Source of the DNA: Gammaproteobacteria bacterium
Lineage (GTDB): Bacteria > Pseudomonadota > Gammaproteobacteria > JAUZRS01
DNA: 35,580 bases
NCBI GenBank assembly: GCA_030950195.1
Contig: JAUZRS010000280.1
Span: 1-35,580, forward strand
Direction: 5' to 3'
The notes below the pieces were generated by a model. The model searched no databases. It worked only from the letters and a program-made list of their open reading frames with translations, and had not been told where the DNA came from. This document shows positions 27,359-35,580 of the stretch, one piece after another; position 1 is the stretch's first letter; the number at the start of each line of letters is the position of its first letter. A program made the position numbers and the translations under genes.

Positions 27359-28690
27359 TTATAGGATGTAACGGCTCAAATCTTCGTCCAGCACTAAGTT
27401 ACCCAAGTGCTGATCAACGTAGGCCACATCCACCGTAATTGATTCTCCTGAGGGCAAGTCTGCCGCTGCAAAGGAGGCTTCTTCCAGCAGTCGCTCCATC
27501 ACCGTATGCAGGCGACGGGCACCGATGTTTTCTGTGCGCTCGTTTACTTGCCATGCCGCTTCAGCAATGCGCTGGATGCCTTCCGTGGTAAAACTCAACG
27601 GCACGCCTTCGGTCTCCAGCAGCGCGCTGTACTGTTCGGTCAAGGAGGCATCGGGTTCAGTCAAAATACGCACAAAGTCGTCGCTGTTGAGCGCCTGCAA
27701 TTCCACTCGAATCGGCAGACGACCCTGCAATTCAGGAATCAGATCCGAAGGCTTGGCCAGATGAAACGCGCCCGAAGCGATAAACAAGATGTGGTCGGTT
27801 TTCACCATGCCAAACTTAGTCGAGACCGTACAGCCCTCCACTAACGGCAACAGATCCCGCTGCACTCCTTCACGAGAAACATCGCCGCCACTCTGCTCGC
27901 CACGACGAGTGACTTTATCAATCTCATCCAGAAAAACGATGCCGTTCTGCTCCACGTTATCCAACGCCTTGAGCTTGATCTCCTCTTCATTGACCAATTT
28001 GCCCGCTTCCTCATCGGTGAGCAGCTTGAACGCTTCGGCCACGTTTAATTTGCGGCTTTTGCTCTGCTGATTCCCCATGTTCTGGAACATACCCTGCAAC
28101 TGCTGGGTCATCTCTTCCATGCCAGGAGGAGCCATAATCTCCACCCCCATACTGGGTGCGAGCAGATCAATCTCAATCTCACGCTCATCTAATTTATGTT
28201 CACGCAACATCTTGCGAAATTTCTGCCGTGTGCCGTTTTCGCTGGAACGCTCTTTATTACCAAACTCATCGTGTGAAGGCGGCAACAGAGCATCAAGAAT
28301 ACGCGCTTCCGCTGCCTCTTCGGCGCGAAACTGAACCTTTTCCATCTCCTGCTCGCGGGTCACTTTAATCGCCACGTCCATCAGATCGCGCACAATCGAC
28401 TCAACATCGCGTCCTACATAGCCCACTTCGGTGAACTTGGTCGCTTCCACTTTAATAAACGGTGCATTGGCCAGTTTTGCCAGCCGCCGGGCGATTTCTG
28501 TCTTACCCACCCCCGTCGGACCGATCATCAAAATATTTTTCGGAGTAATTTCATTGCGCAGGCTGATGTCCACCTGCTGACGACGCCAGCGATTACGCAG
28601 GGCAATAGCCACCGCGCGTTTGGCGGAATTTTGGCCAATGATGTGTTTGTCCAACTCTTGAACAATCTCTCTCGGAGTCATCTGTGACAT
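27359..28690 (-). CDS. hslU: ATP-dependent protease ATPase subunit HslU
   Basis: [84 protein letters not shown]; start at 28690. Confidence 0.97.
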   Translation of the reverse strand: MSQMTPREIVQELDKHIIGQNSAKRAVAIALRNRWRRQQVDISLRNEITPKNILMIGPTGVGKTEIARRLAKLANAPFIKVEATKFTEVGYVGRDVESIVRDLMDVAIKVTREQEMEKVQFRAEEAAEARILDALLPPSHDEFGNKERSSENGTRQKFRKMLREHKLDEREIEIDLLAPSMGVEIMAPPGMEEMTQQLQGMFQNMGNQQSKSRKLNVAEAFKLLTDEEAGKLVNEEEIKLKALDNVEQNGIVFLDEIDKVTRRGEQSGGDVSREGVQRDLLPLVEGCTVSTKFGMVKTDHILFIASGAFHLAKPSDLIPELQGRLPIRVELQALNSDDFVRILTEPDASLTEQYSALLETEGVPLSFTTEGIQRIAEAAWQVNERTENIGARRLHTVMERLLEEASFAAADLPSGESITVDVAYVDQHLGNLVLDEDLSRYIL

Positions 28691-28760
28691 AGCTTTAACA
28701 CACTTCCTAGGGGGTAAAATGCAATTCAAACAAACTGAATTTCTAAAAGGTAAAGAGACC

Positions 28761-29303
28761 TTACTCGGTCTCCAGCACCTCAATGGTCAAGTTGTGATTA
28801 GTGTAAATGCAGATATCCGCCGCAATATTGAGGCTCTTTTCAACAATCTGGCGCGCACTCAATTCGCTGTTTTCCAACAACGCCTGCGCTGCCGCTTGGG
28901 CAAATGGGCCACCAGAACCGATCGCAATCAAACCCTGTTCTGGATCAATCACATCACCGTTACCCGAAATCACCAACGAACTCTCCGCATCCGCCACCGC
29001 CAACAAAGCTTCCAAACGGCGCAACATGCGGTCGGTACGCCAATCTTTGGCCATCTCCACCGCAGCGCGGGTCAAGTTACCGGAGTACATCTCCAACTTG
29101 GCTTCAAAACGCTCAAACAAAGTAAACGCATCGGCGGTGCCGCCAGCAAAACCGGCAATCACGCGATCATTATAGAGACGGCGCACTTTACGCGCGTTGC
29201 CCTTCATAACCGTATTACCCAAGGTCACTTGACCATCACCGCCAATAACGACTTGATTTCCCCGTCGAACGGAGATAATCGTGGTTCCACGATACTGCTG
29301 CAA
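28761..29303 (-). CDS. hslV: ATP-dependent protease peptidase subunit HslV
   Basis: [71 protein letters not shown]; catalytic Thr after a short propeptide. Confidence 0.96.
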   Translation of the reverse strand: MQQYRGTTIISVRRGNQVVIGGDGQVTLGNTVMKGNARKVRRLYNDRVIAGFAGGTADAFTLFERFEAKLEMYSGNLTRAAVEMAKDWRTDRMLRRLEALLAVADAESSLVISGNGDVIDPEQGLIAIGSGGPFAQAAAQALLENSELSARQIVEKSLNIAADICIYTNHNLTIEVLETE

Positions 29304-29581
29304 GATGACTCTCCCGTTAATCGAATGGCAGCAATTCTACACCAAAGAGACTCGAAACAACCTCCCCCTTTTTTGCTTTCCCTAATCAATCCTCCACAGC
29401 ACAAGCCAAAATTTAACAAGAACAGCAAATCTGACAAATTACCCATAAGAAACCGATAAAAAACTCTCCGCATTCCTTGGGTTAAAAACAGATTATGTTG
29501 TGCCATTCAGGAAACTGGTACAATTCATCGAACTTAAGTAAGTTATGTTTTTACGCTAAGCCCAAGGCATTCCAATCGATC

Positions 29582-31423
29582 ATGAAGCTCTGTATTCCAA
29601 GCCAAGAAAAAACCAAATTTTCTGCATTCTGCGGCTCGTCGCGTCTGGTGAAACGGTGGTTAATGGAACAACAAGAGAACACGGTGCAAAAATCGATACG
29701 TGAATTTTTTACCACCCTGAAACAGATGAACCGAGAGATCATTGCCCCTCGCCAACGCCTGGAGTACCTCGAATCCTTTCGCCCCATGGCCCGCGCCATC
29801 AACAATCACTTACAGAAACGTTACCTCTCTTTGAGTCTGCCACTACCTGAACGATCCCGCAAAATTTTTGATCTCAACTTGGCGCTGCTACAAGAGATGG
29901 CTTACGGCTATAAAATCGTAGTTAATGACGGCATCCAAGAGCGCTCACAGCTGAACAATCGCTACATCACTCTCAGTCTGCAACGCGCCATGAACTACCT
30001 CTCCAGCCTCATGTTGCGTTGCGCTCAGGTCTACACCCTGATCCCCGAAAGCCTTTGGTACGACCTGCATCAGCTCTACCATTATGCCGAAGAGAAACAA
30101 CTGCACGAGTTGCCCATCAAAGACAACGAGCTGCAACGACGTGACAAACTCAGCATCAGCCAGGTCTACAAACGCGCTTTGATGCTCGCCTTAGCACACC
30201 CTGAAACCCTGCATCGGGGTGAAGCTGAACGCATTTACACCGACCTAGAAGAGTGGACTGAACTCTGTAATTTGCAACTCAGCCAAAATACAGCGCCTCT
30301 GGGACGGCTATTTGGAGTCAATCTGGACAGCGACAAACCGCCTGTCAGCCTCGATTATTTACGCCCCACCTTTGGAGCAAAAATTCGCTGGTTAGATGTG
30401 CGCAAACTGCTGGCCAAACTCAGCACCCACATGAACGAAGATGAAGACGTCAACGCCCCTTTGATGGAAGGTGATGGCCTCTCTCCCAACGCTCAAAAAC
30501 GCCTGTGGGTTAATTGGGGCATGAGCATCGAACGCGCTCATAGTCGTATTCCGAAAAAAACCTCAGCCATCGTCGAGATCGGCCTGAAAGCAATTCACGA
30601 CAGCATACTGGCTGAGGTTGCTGCCACCAGCACACCTGCGGCAAACAAACCAAAAGTAGCCCGTGATGCCTTCAATCCTGACATGATGCACCTGCAAATT
30701 ATTTCCATCGAAGAGCGGCGCAACTCCGGTACCAATGGTTTTGTCAATCATCCTGGTTCTCGAGGCGGCCAGGTCGCCACTGACCCTTGGGAGAGCATTG
30801 CCAATGGTAATGTTTTTAACAACCTCTACGGTCAAGAAGTAGAAGACAAAACGCAGACCGACAAAAAACAGATCAACAAACCACAAGCAAAAAAAGACGA
30901 CCAACAGTGGAGTCTGCTCAATACCAGCCCAGGTGGTTTTGGCCTACTTCGACGGGGTTCCAGCCAATCCAAAGCTCACGTTGGTGAAATTCTCGGCCTA
31001 AGAGAAAATGATCGCAATGGCAACGCCTCTTGGAGAATTGGCGTCATTCGCTGGATGCGTTTTCTAGAAAAACAGACCTTTGAAATCGGCGTACAAGCGC
31101 TTTCATCCCGTGCTTTTGCGGTCAATGTAGAAACTAAAAACCCAACCTTCGCCAGCGAACAACAGCAGGAGTGTCTCTTTTTTCCTGAAGATATGTCTCT
31201 GGATCAGCCCACCTCTCTGCTGACGCCATCACACATGTATAAAGTTGGAAGTCGTGCCAATATCAAAATCATGAACAAAGACATGCACGTTCAATTCAAA
31301 GATATTTTGCGCCATACGGGATTTTTTACTCAGTTCCACATCAATACCAGCGACGATGAACATGTAGAGAAAAAAGAGAAAAAACAGGACGGTTATTTCG
31401 ATTCGGTTTGGGATAACATCTAA
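29582..31423 (+). CDS. Large cytoplasmic protein with a possible PilZ-like C-terminal domain
   Basis: Helical N-terminal two-thirds; C-terminus GEILGLRENDRNGNASWRIGVIRWMRFLEKQTFEIGVQALSSRAFAV resembles PilZ-like barrels seen in Pseudomonas-type homologues. Start uncertain (29495-29665). Confidence 0.55.
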   Translation: MKLCIPSQEKTKFSAFCGSSRLVKRWLMEQQENTVQKSIREFFTTLKQMNREIIAPRQRLEYLESFRPMARAINNHLQKRYLSLSLPLPERSRKIFDLNLALLQEMAYGYKIVVNDGIQERSQLNNRYITLSLQRAMNYLSSLMLRCAQVYTLIPESLWYDLHQLYHYAEEKQLHELPIKDNELQRRDKLSISQVYKRALMLALAHPETLHRGEAERIYTDLEEWTELCNLQLSQNTAPLGRLFGVNLDSDKPPVSLDYLRPTFGAKIRWLDVRKLLAKLSTHMNEDEDVNAPLMEGDGLSPNAQKRLWVNWGMSIERAHSRIPKKTSAIVEIGLKAIHDSILAEVAATSTPAANKPKVARDAFNPDMMHLQIISIEERRNSGTNGFVNHPGSRGGQVATDPWESIANGNVFNNLYGQEVEDKTQTDKKQINKPQAKKDDQQWSLLNTSPGGFGLLRRGSSQSKAHVGEILGLRENDRNGNASWRIGVIRWMRFLEKQTFEIGVQALSSRAFAVNVETKNPTFASEQQQECLFFPEDMSLDQPTSLLTPSHMYKVGSRANIKIMNKDMHVQFKDILRHTGFFTQFHINTSDDEHVEKKEKKQDGYFDSVWDNI

Positions 31424-31436
31424 CCCTACGTCTCAA

Positions 31437-32348
31437 TCAAGACTCTGAGTCTTTTTTCCGTGCCCGAGGGTGCGCCCGCTGATACACCTCATTCAAATGC
31501 TGAAACTCAAGATGAGTATAAATCTGCGTGGTTGCAATGTCCGCATGACCTAACAACTCCTGCACCCCACGCAGATCACCACTGGATTGCAAAATATGAC
31601 TGGCAAACGCATGGCGCAACATGTGCGGATGCAATGCGTGTTGCCATTGCAATTGCTCTGACCAATAACGTAACCGCGACTGAATCGCCCTCACAGAAAT
31701 ACGCGTTCCTCGTTGCGAAACAAACAGCGCCGTCTCATCGGCATTGGCCATACTGGCTCGCGCCACAAACCAAGCACGAATCGCTGACCAGGCTTTTTCA
31801 CCCACCGGCACAATGCGATCCTTACTGCCTTTACCCCGCACTCGTACCGAGCCATCAGGCTGATCCAAATCGGTGATATTCAATGAGGTCAATTCCATCA
31901 AACGCAGACCCGAAGAGTAAAACAGCTCCATCATGGCTCGATCACGACTGCCTAAACGTCCTGTCAACATTGTCTCTAATAACGCCTGCACTTGCACCAC
32001 ATCCGGAATCACCGGCAAGGTATATTCACCTCTGGGGGCGTGCACCATCACTGCCGGATTGTGTACCACCCGTTTTTCACGCAATAAAAATTTAAACAGC
32101 GAACGTAACGCCGACAAGCGACGCTCCAGAGAACGACCACTCAAACCTCGTTGATGACTGATACTGATATAACGCTGCACTTCGACCTGCCCCACGCTTT
32201 TCCAACTGGACAAGGAAACACGCTGACAAAAACGTAAAAAATCACTGATATCATGCTGATAAGCATTAATGGTGTAGGAAGAATAACGCCGCTCCACAGA
32301 AAGCACCTGCAAAAACTGCTGCATATCCTGTTGTAAATCAGAGGACAT
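31437..32348 (-). CDS. xerC: Tyrosine recombinase XerC
   Basis: Tyr-recombinase catalytic residues: LFYSSGLRLMELTSL (R), LHPHMLRHAFASHIL (HxxR), LLGHADIATTQIYTHL (Y); lies downstream of DUF484. Confidence 0.94.
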   Translation of the reverse strand: MSSDLQQDMQQFLQVLSVERRYSSYTINAYQHDISDFLRFCQRVSLSSWKSVGQVEVQRYISISHQRGLSGRSLERRLSALRSLFKFLLREKRVVHNPAVMVHAPRGEYTLPVIPDVVQVQALLETMLTGRLGSRDRAMMELFYSSGLRLMELTSLNITDLDQPDGSVRVRGKGSKDRIVPVGEKAWSAIRAWFVARASMANADETALFVSQRGTRISVRAIQSRLRYWSEQLQWQHALHPHMLRHAFASHILQSSGDLRGVQELLGHADIATTQIYTHLEFQHLNEVYQRAHPRARKKDSES

Positions 32349-32367
32349 CTTTATAAAAAACCAGCAA

Positions 32368-33072
32368 CTATTTAAAAAACTGCGCCAAACGACCGGCAAG
32401 CAATTGGGAGAAGTGATTTAAAAAATCAACCCCCATAGTTGGACTAAAACGATCGGGATCATGACTGCCGATCATCATCACTCCTAAAATTCGCTCCCCA
32501 CTGAGCAGAGGCATCAACGCATAAGACCCCCTTTGTGGCACGCCGTGTAGGGAGAAAAAACGCAACTGATCACGTAACAACTGCCCACAAACAATGCGAC
32601 CGCTCAACAACAGATCCTCAAACACAATCCAGTTCTCAGCCTCAGCGACAAAATAGTGTTGGATTTTTTTTGCCGTGCGTTTGGGCATTTCAACCTGCAG
32701 ACGAACCACAACCTGATCTGCCAAAAATTGCTGTTTTAACAAATCTTCGGTTAAAGAGAGCGCCGCCGCGACACTTTTGGCCTTAAACAGCCCCAAAGCC
32801 AACTGTTGCAGCGCCTCAGCCAGACGATCATTATTGCCCGCCGCCCGCAGCAGCTCTTGCAACTTCAACTCCAACTGCTGTGAACGACTTCGCAACTGTT
32901 GCACCTGTCGTTCAATCAATGAAGCTGCTGGGACGCAAGCGTGTTTCAATTCCAACGTCTCTAACGACACCGCATTACGCTCAAAAAAATCAGGATTCTG
33001 AGCAAGATAACGCCTCACTTCCGCCTCACTGGGCAGTTCTGTGGACTGTGCTGGGTTCAACTGGTTTTTCAT
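32368..33072 (-). CDS. DUF484 family protein (GAF-like)
   Basis: LPSEAEVRRYLAQNPDFFERNAVSLETLELKHACVPAASLIERQVQQLRSRSQQLELKLQELLRAAGNNDRL; dapF-DUF484-xerC order. Confidence 0.92.
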   Translation of the reverse strand: MKNQLNPAQSTELPSEAEVRRYLAQNPDFFERNAVSLETLELKHACVPAASLIERQVQQLRSRSQQLELKLQELLRAAGNNDRLAEALQQLALGLFKAKSVAAALSLTEDLLKQQFLADQVVVRLQVEMPKRTAKKIQHYFVAEAENWIVFEDLLLSGRIVCGQLLRDQLRFFSLHGVPQRGSYALMPLLSGERILGVMMIGSHDPDRFSPTMGVDFLNHFSQLLAGRLAQFFK

Positions 33073-33899
33073 AACTCAATCTCTCCTTGGTAAACTCGCT
33101 CTGCTGGCCCAGTCATATAGAGATCATGACCTTCTCCCTGCCACTCAACGGACAAAGAACCTCCTATTAATGTGACTTGCACCTTATCCGCCAATAAACC
33201 TTGCCGTTGCCCTATCGCAACCGCCGCGCACGCACCGGTGCCACAGGCCAAGGTCTCTGCCGCACCACGCTCAAAAACCCGCAGCCGAATCGAATCACTA
33301 TCCACAATTTGCATAAAACCGACATTCACCCGCTCAGGAAAACGTTCATGGACTTCAATCAACGCCCCCAAACGGGTGACTTCAGCCTGCTCAAGATCTG
33401 CGACCGACAACACCACATGAGGGTTACCCATCGAGACCGCCCCTATTTGATAAGAGACACCCTCGACCTCCAAAGCATAAGAGGGCGCTGTTTCGGCGGC
33501 CAAAAAAGGCAGTACCGATGGCTCAAAACAAGGTCGTCCCATATTGACTCGCACCTGGCCATCCTCCTGCAGGTGCAAAACAATTGTCCCACCCGCCGTC
33601 TCCACCGGAATTATATCTTTACTGCTTAAACCTTCATCAACCACAAAACGGGCAAAACAGCGCGCACCGTTGCCACACTGCTGCACTTCGCTGCCATCGG
33701 CATTGAAGATGCGATAACGAAAATCCACCTGTTCACTCTGCGCCCGCTCCACCAGCAAAATCTGATCACAGCCCACACCAAAATGACGATCCGCTAAAAA
33801 CCTCAACTGCTCAACACCTAAATTCACGGGGGTTTCAAAGGCATTAATCACCACAAAATCATTACCTAAACCGTGCATTTTAGTAAAATTAAGCAACAT
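33069..33899 (-). CDS. dapF: Diaminopimelate epimerase
   Basis: FTKMHGLGNDFVVINAF; FNADGSEVQQCGNGARCFARF; ETLACGTGACAAVAIG. Confidence 0.97.
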   Translation of the reverse strand: MLLNFTKMHGLGNDFVVINAFETPVNLGVEQLRFLADRHFGVGCDQILLVERAQSEQVDFRYRIFNADGSEVQQCGNGARCFARFVVDEGLSSKDIIPVETAGGTIVLHLQEDGQVRVNMGRPCFEPSVLPFLAAETAPSYALEVEGVSYQIGAVSMGNPHVVLSVADLEQAEVTRLGALIEVHERFPERVNVGFMQIVDSDSIRLRVFERGAAETLACGTGACAAVAIGQRQGLLADKVQVTLIGGSLSVEWQGEGHDLYMTGPAERVYQGEIEL

Positions 33900-33908
33900 G
33901 ATCTTTTC

Positions 33909-35156
33909 TCACTCCGGCAACAGGCTTTCGCCCACCATCAACTGTTGCATATTTTCACGAGTGCGCACCAAATGCGCTTGCTCACCGTCCACCATCACCT
34001 CAGCGGCACGCGGACGACTGTTGTAATTGGAACTCATGGTAAAACCGTACGCACCTGATGAACGGATCGCCAACAGATCCCCTTCTTGCAAACAGAGCTC
34101 ACGCCCTTTACCCAAAAAGTCACCCGTTTCACAAATCGGTCCAACCACATCGTACAGCTCTGTTTTACCTTCACGAGACAGAACCGGCACAATCTTCTGC
34201 CACGCTTGATAGAGTGCCGGACGCAACAAATCGTTCATCGCTGCATCCACAATGGCAAAATTATGGCTATCGGTGGGTTTCAAAAACTCCACCTCGGTCA
34301 ATAAAATCCCCGCGTTACCGGCAATGGCTCTCCCAGGTTCGATGATGATCTCTTTATCCAGATCCCCCAGCACCGCATTTAAGGCCTCAGCCCACTGCCG
34401 TGGTTCTGGTGGCGTTTCATCGTCGTAACAGATTCCCAAACCGCCGCCCAGATCCAGATGCTGAAGCTCAATGCCCGCCGCTTCGATTTTTTTCACCAGC
34501 GCCAAAACACGCTGCAACGCAGCCACAAAAGGAGCGATCTCCGTCAATTGAGAGCCGATGTGGCAATCAATGCCCAGCACCTGTAAATTCGACAACGAAG
34601 CCGCATATTGATAGGCCTGCAACGCCTGATCTACCGCGATACCAAACTTGTTCTCTTTCAAACCCGTAGAGATATAGGGGTGTGTTTTAGCATCCACGTC
34701 GGGATTGACCCGCAGCGACACCGCAGCCACTTTCCCCTCAGTCAGCGCCACTCGATTAATCCGCTCCAATTCCGGCAAGGACTCGACATTAAAGCAACGA
34801 ATCCCCACCTGCAGCGCACGTCGAATTTCCAGCGAACGTTTGCCCACCCCGGAAAAGACCACCTTTTTGGGATCACCGCCCGCCGCCAAGACTCGTTCCA
34901 GCTCACCCACGGAGACGATATCAAAGCCCGAACCCAGACGCGCCAGTACATTCAACACCGCCACATTGGAGTTGGCTTTAACCGCGTAACAGACCAAATG
35001 ACGACGTTCAGCCAGCGCATCATCAAAAGCACGCCAATGACGCTCCAAGGTCGCCCGAGAATAGACGTACAACGGTGTACCGTACTCCGCTACCAACTCT
35101 TTTAGATCAACGCTTTCTGCACACAACCGCTTGTTTTTATAATCAAAAAAATCCAT
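33909..35156 (-). CDS. lysA: Diaminopimelate decarboxylase
   Basis: MDFFDYKNKRLCAESVDLKELVAEYGTPLYVYSRATLERHWRAFDDAL; CYAVKANSN; GGGLGICY; EPGRAIAGNAG; GPICETGDFLG. Start at 35156. Confidence 0.96.
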   Translation of the reverse strand: MDFFDYKNKRLCAESVDLKELVAEYGTPLYVYSRATLERHWRAFDDALAERRHLVCYAVKANSNVAVLNVLARLGSGFDIVSVGELERVLAAGGDPKKVVFSGVGKRSLEIRRALQVGIRCFNVESLPELERINRVALTEGKVAAVSLRVNPDVDAKTHPYISTGLKENKFGIAVDQALQAYQYAASLSNLQVLGIDCHIGSQLTEIAPFVAALQRVLALVKKIEAAGIELQHLDLGGGLGICYDDETPPEPRQWAEALNAVLGDLDKEIIIEPGRAIAGNAGILLTEVEFLKPTDSHNFAIVDAAMNDLLRPALYQAWQKIVPVLSREGKTELYDVVGPICETGDFLGKGRELCLQEGDLLAIRSSGAYGFTMSSNYNSRPRAAEVMVDGEQAHLVRTRENMQQLMVGESLLPE

Positions 35157-35157
35157 C

Positions 35158-35328
35158 CTACTTCCTATTATTATCTTGAGCCACAGATTCCTGCGCCTGC
35201 ACAGGCTCAGCAACGGGTTCCGTCGGCAAGTAAAGTGGTCCTTTCAAACCACAGCCGCTCAACATACTCAACAGCGCCAAACCAGCCACTACCGCAAAAA
35301 AGAGCCACCGAGACCAACAAAAATACAT
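35158..35328 (-). CDS. lptM: Small lipoprotein, LptM/YifL family
   Basis: Reverse strand: MYFCWSRWLFFAVVAGLALLSMLSGCGLKGPLYLPTEPVAEPVQAQESVAQDNNRK; lipobox LSGC followed by GLKGPLYLP, immediately upstream of lysA. Missing from the ORF track (below length cutoff). Confidence 0.88.
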   Translation of the reverse strand: MYFCWSRWLFFAVVAGLALLSMLSGCGLKGPLYLPTEPVAEPVQAQESVAQDNNRK

Positions 35329-35442
35329 GCCATTCACTCACTTGATTCAATTTTTTACAGTATAACGGTTGACTATCTTCGTGAAAATCAAAGCGTTAAA
35401 ATAATCAGTCTCAAGATATAAATTCACAGGTAGAAAATCTCA

Positions 35443-35580
35443 ATGCAGCAAACAAGCAATATCCTAGAGTGCGTCGAATTACAGACTGCCAAACAGGTCA
35501 GAAACAGCGTTATTTGGTTGCACGGCTTGGGAGCCGATGGCCATGACTTTGAAGCCATCGTGCCAGAACTGCACCTGCCC
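35443..35580 (+). CDS. Carboxylesterase/phospholipase family hydrolase (partial, runs off window end)
   Basis: MQQTSNILECVELQTAKQVRNSVIWLHGLGADGHDFEAIVPELHLP; the WLHGLGADGHDFEPIVPEL-type N-terminus is characteristic. Confidence 0.88.
   Translation, partial: MQQTSNILECVELQTAKQVRNSVIWLHGLGADGHDFEAIVPELHLP

Noticed and set aside
28719-29459. 246-aa ORF antisense to hslV
   Set aside because: Overlaps the unmistakable hslV gene on the opposite strand; no family resemblance.
1-35580. CRISPR arrays, tRNA/rRNA genes, retrons or prophage modules
   Set aside because: No regularly spaced direct repeats, no tRNA/rRNA signatures, no reverse transcriptase, and no transposase or phage structural genes seen; the only recombinase is XerC in its usual dapF-DUF484-xerC context.

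Overview
This 35.6 kb window looks like a gammaproteobacterial chromosome segment, mostly ordinary housekeeping genes. These include pdxB, typA/bipA, a tauABC-type ABC importer, polA, moaC, uvrD, ubiB-ubiJ-ubiE, a DUF971 gene, hslVU, and the xerC-DUF484-dapF-lysA-lptM block. Accessory material is concentrated at about 9.8-11.1 kb (a solitary C5 DNA methyltransferase with an HTH-like N-terminus) and about 14.9-17.5 kb (a toxin-antitoxin locus with a broken RelE-like toxin, then an AT-rich operon of a small acidic protein, a C5 methyltransferase and an HNH endonuclease, i.e. a candidate type II R-M system). The most unusual protein-level signal is the TauC-like permease. It carries a roughly 120-residue insertion at the conserved 'LPxP' position, and the two ends of the insertion resemble the C- and N-terminal halves of a bacterial cadherin/Ig-like repeat in swapped order. 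Other points of interest are a c-type-cytochrome/FTR1 fusion with degenerate iron-binding motifs, a response regulator with a degenerate GGDEF motif, two paired-palindrome (REP/BIME-like) intergenic elements and a dRS3-like repeat. All family calls come from reading the sequence by eye; no database search was run. I did not find clear evidence for an entirely new multi-gene system. The best candidates for something undescribed are the TauC insertion and the HNH R-M operon.
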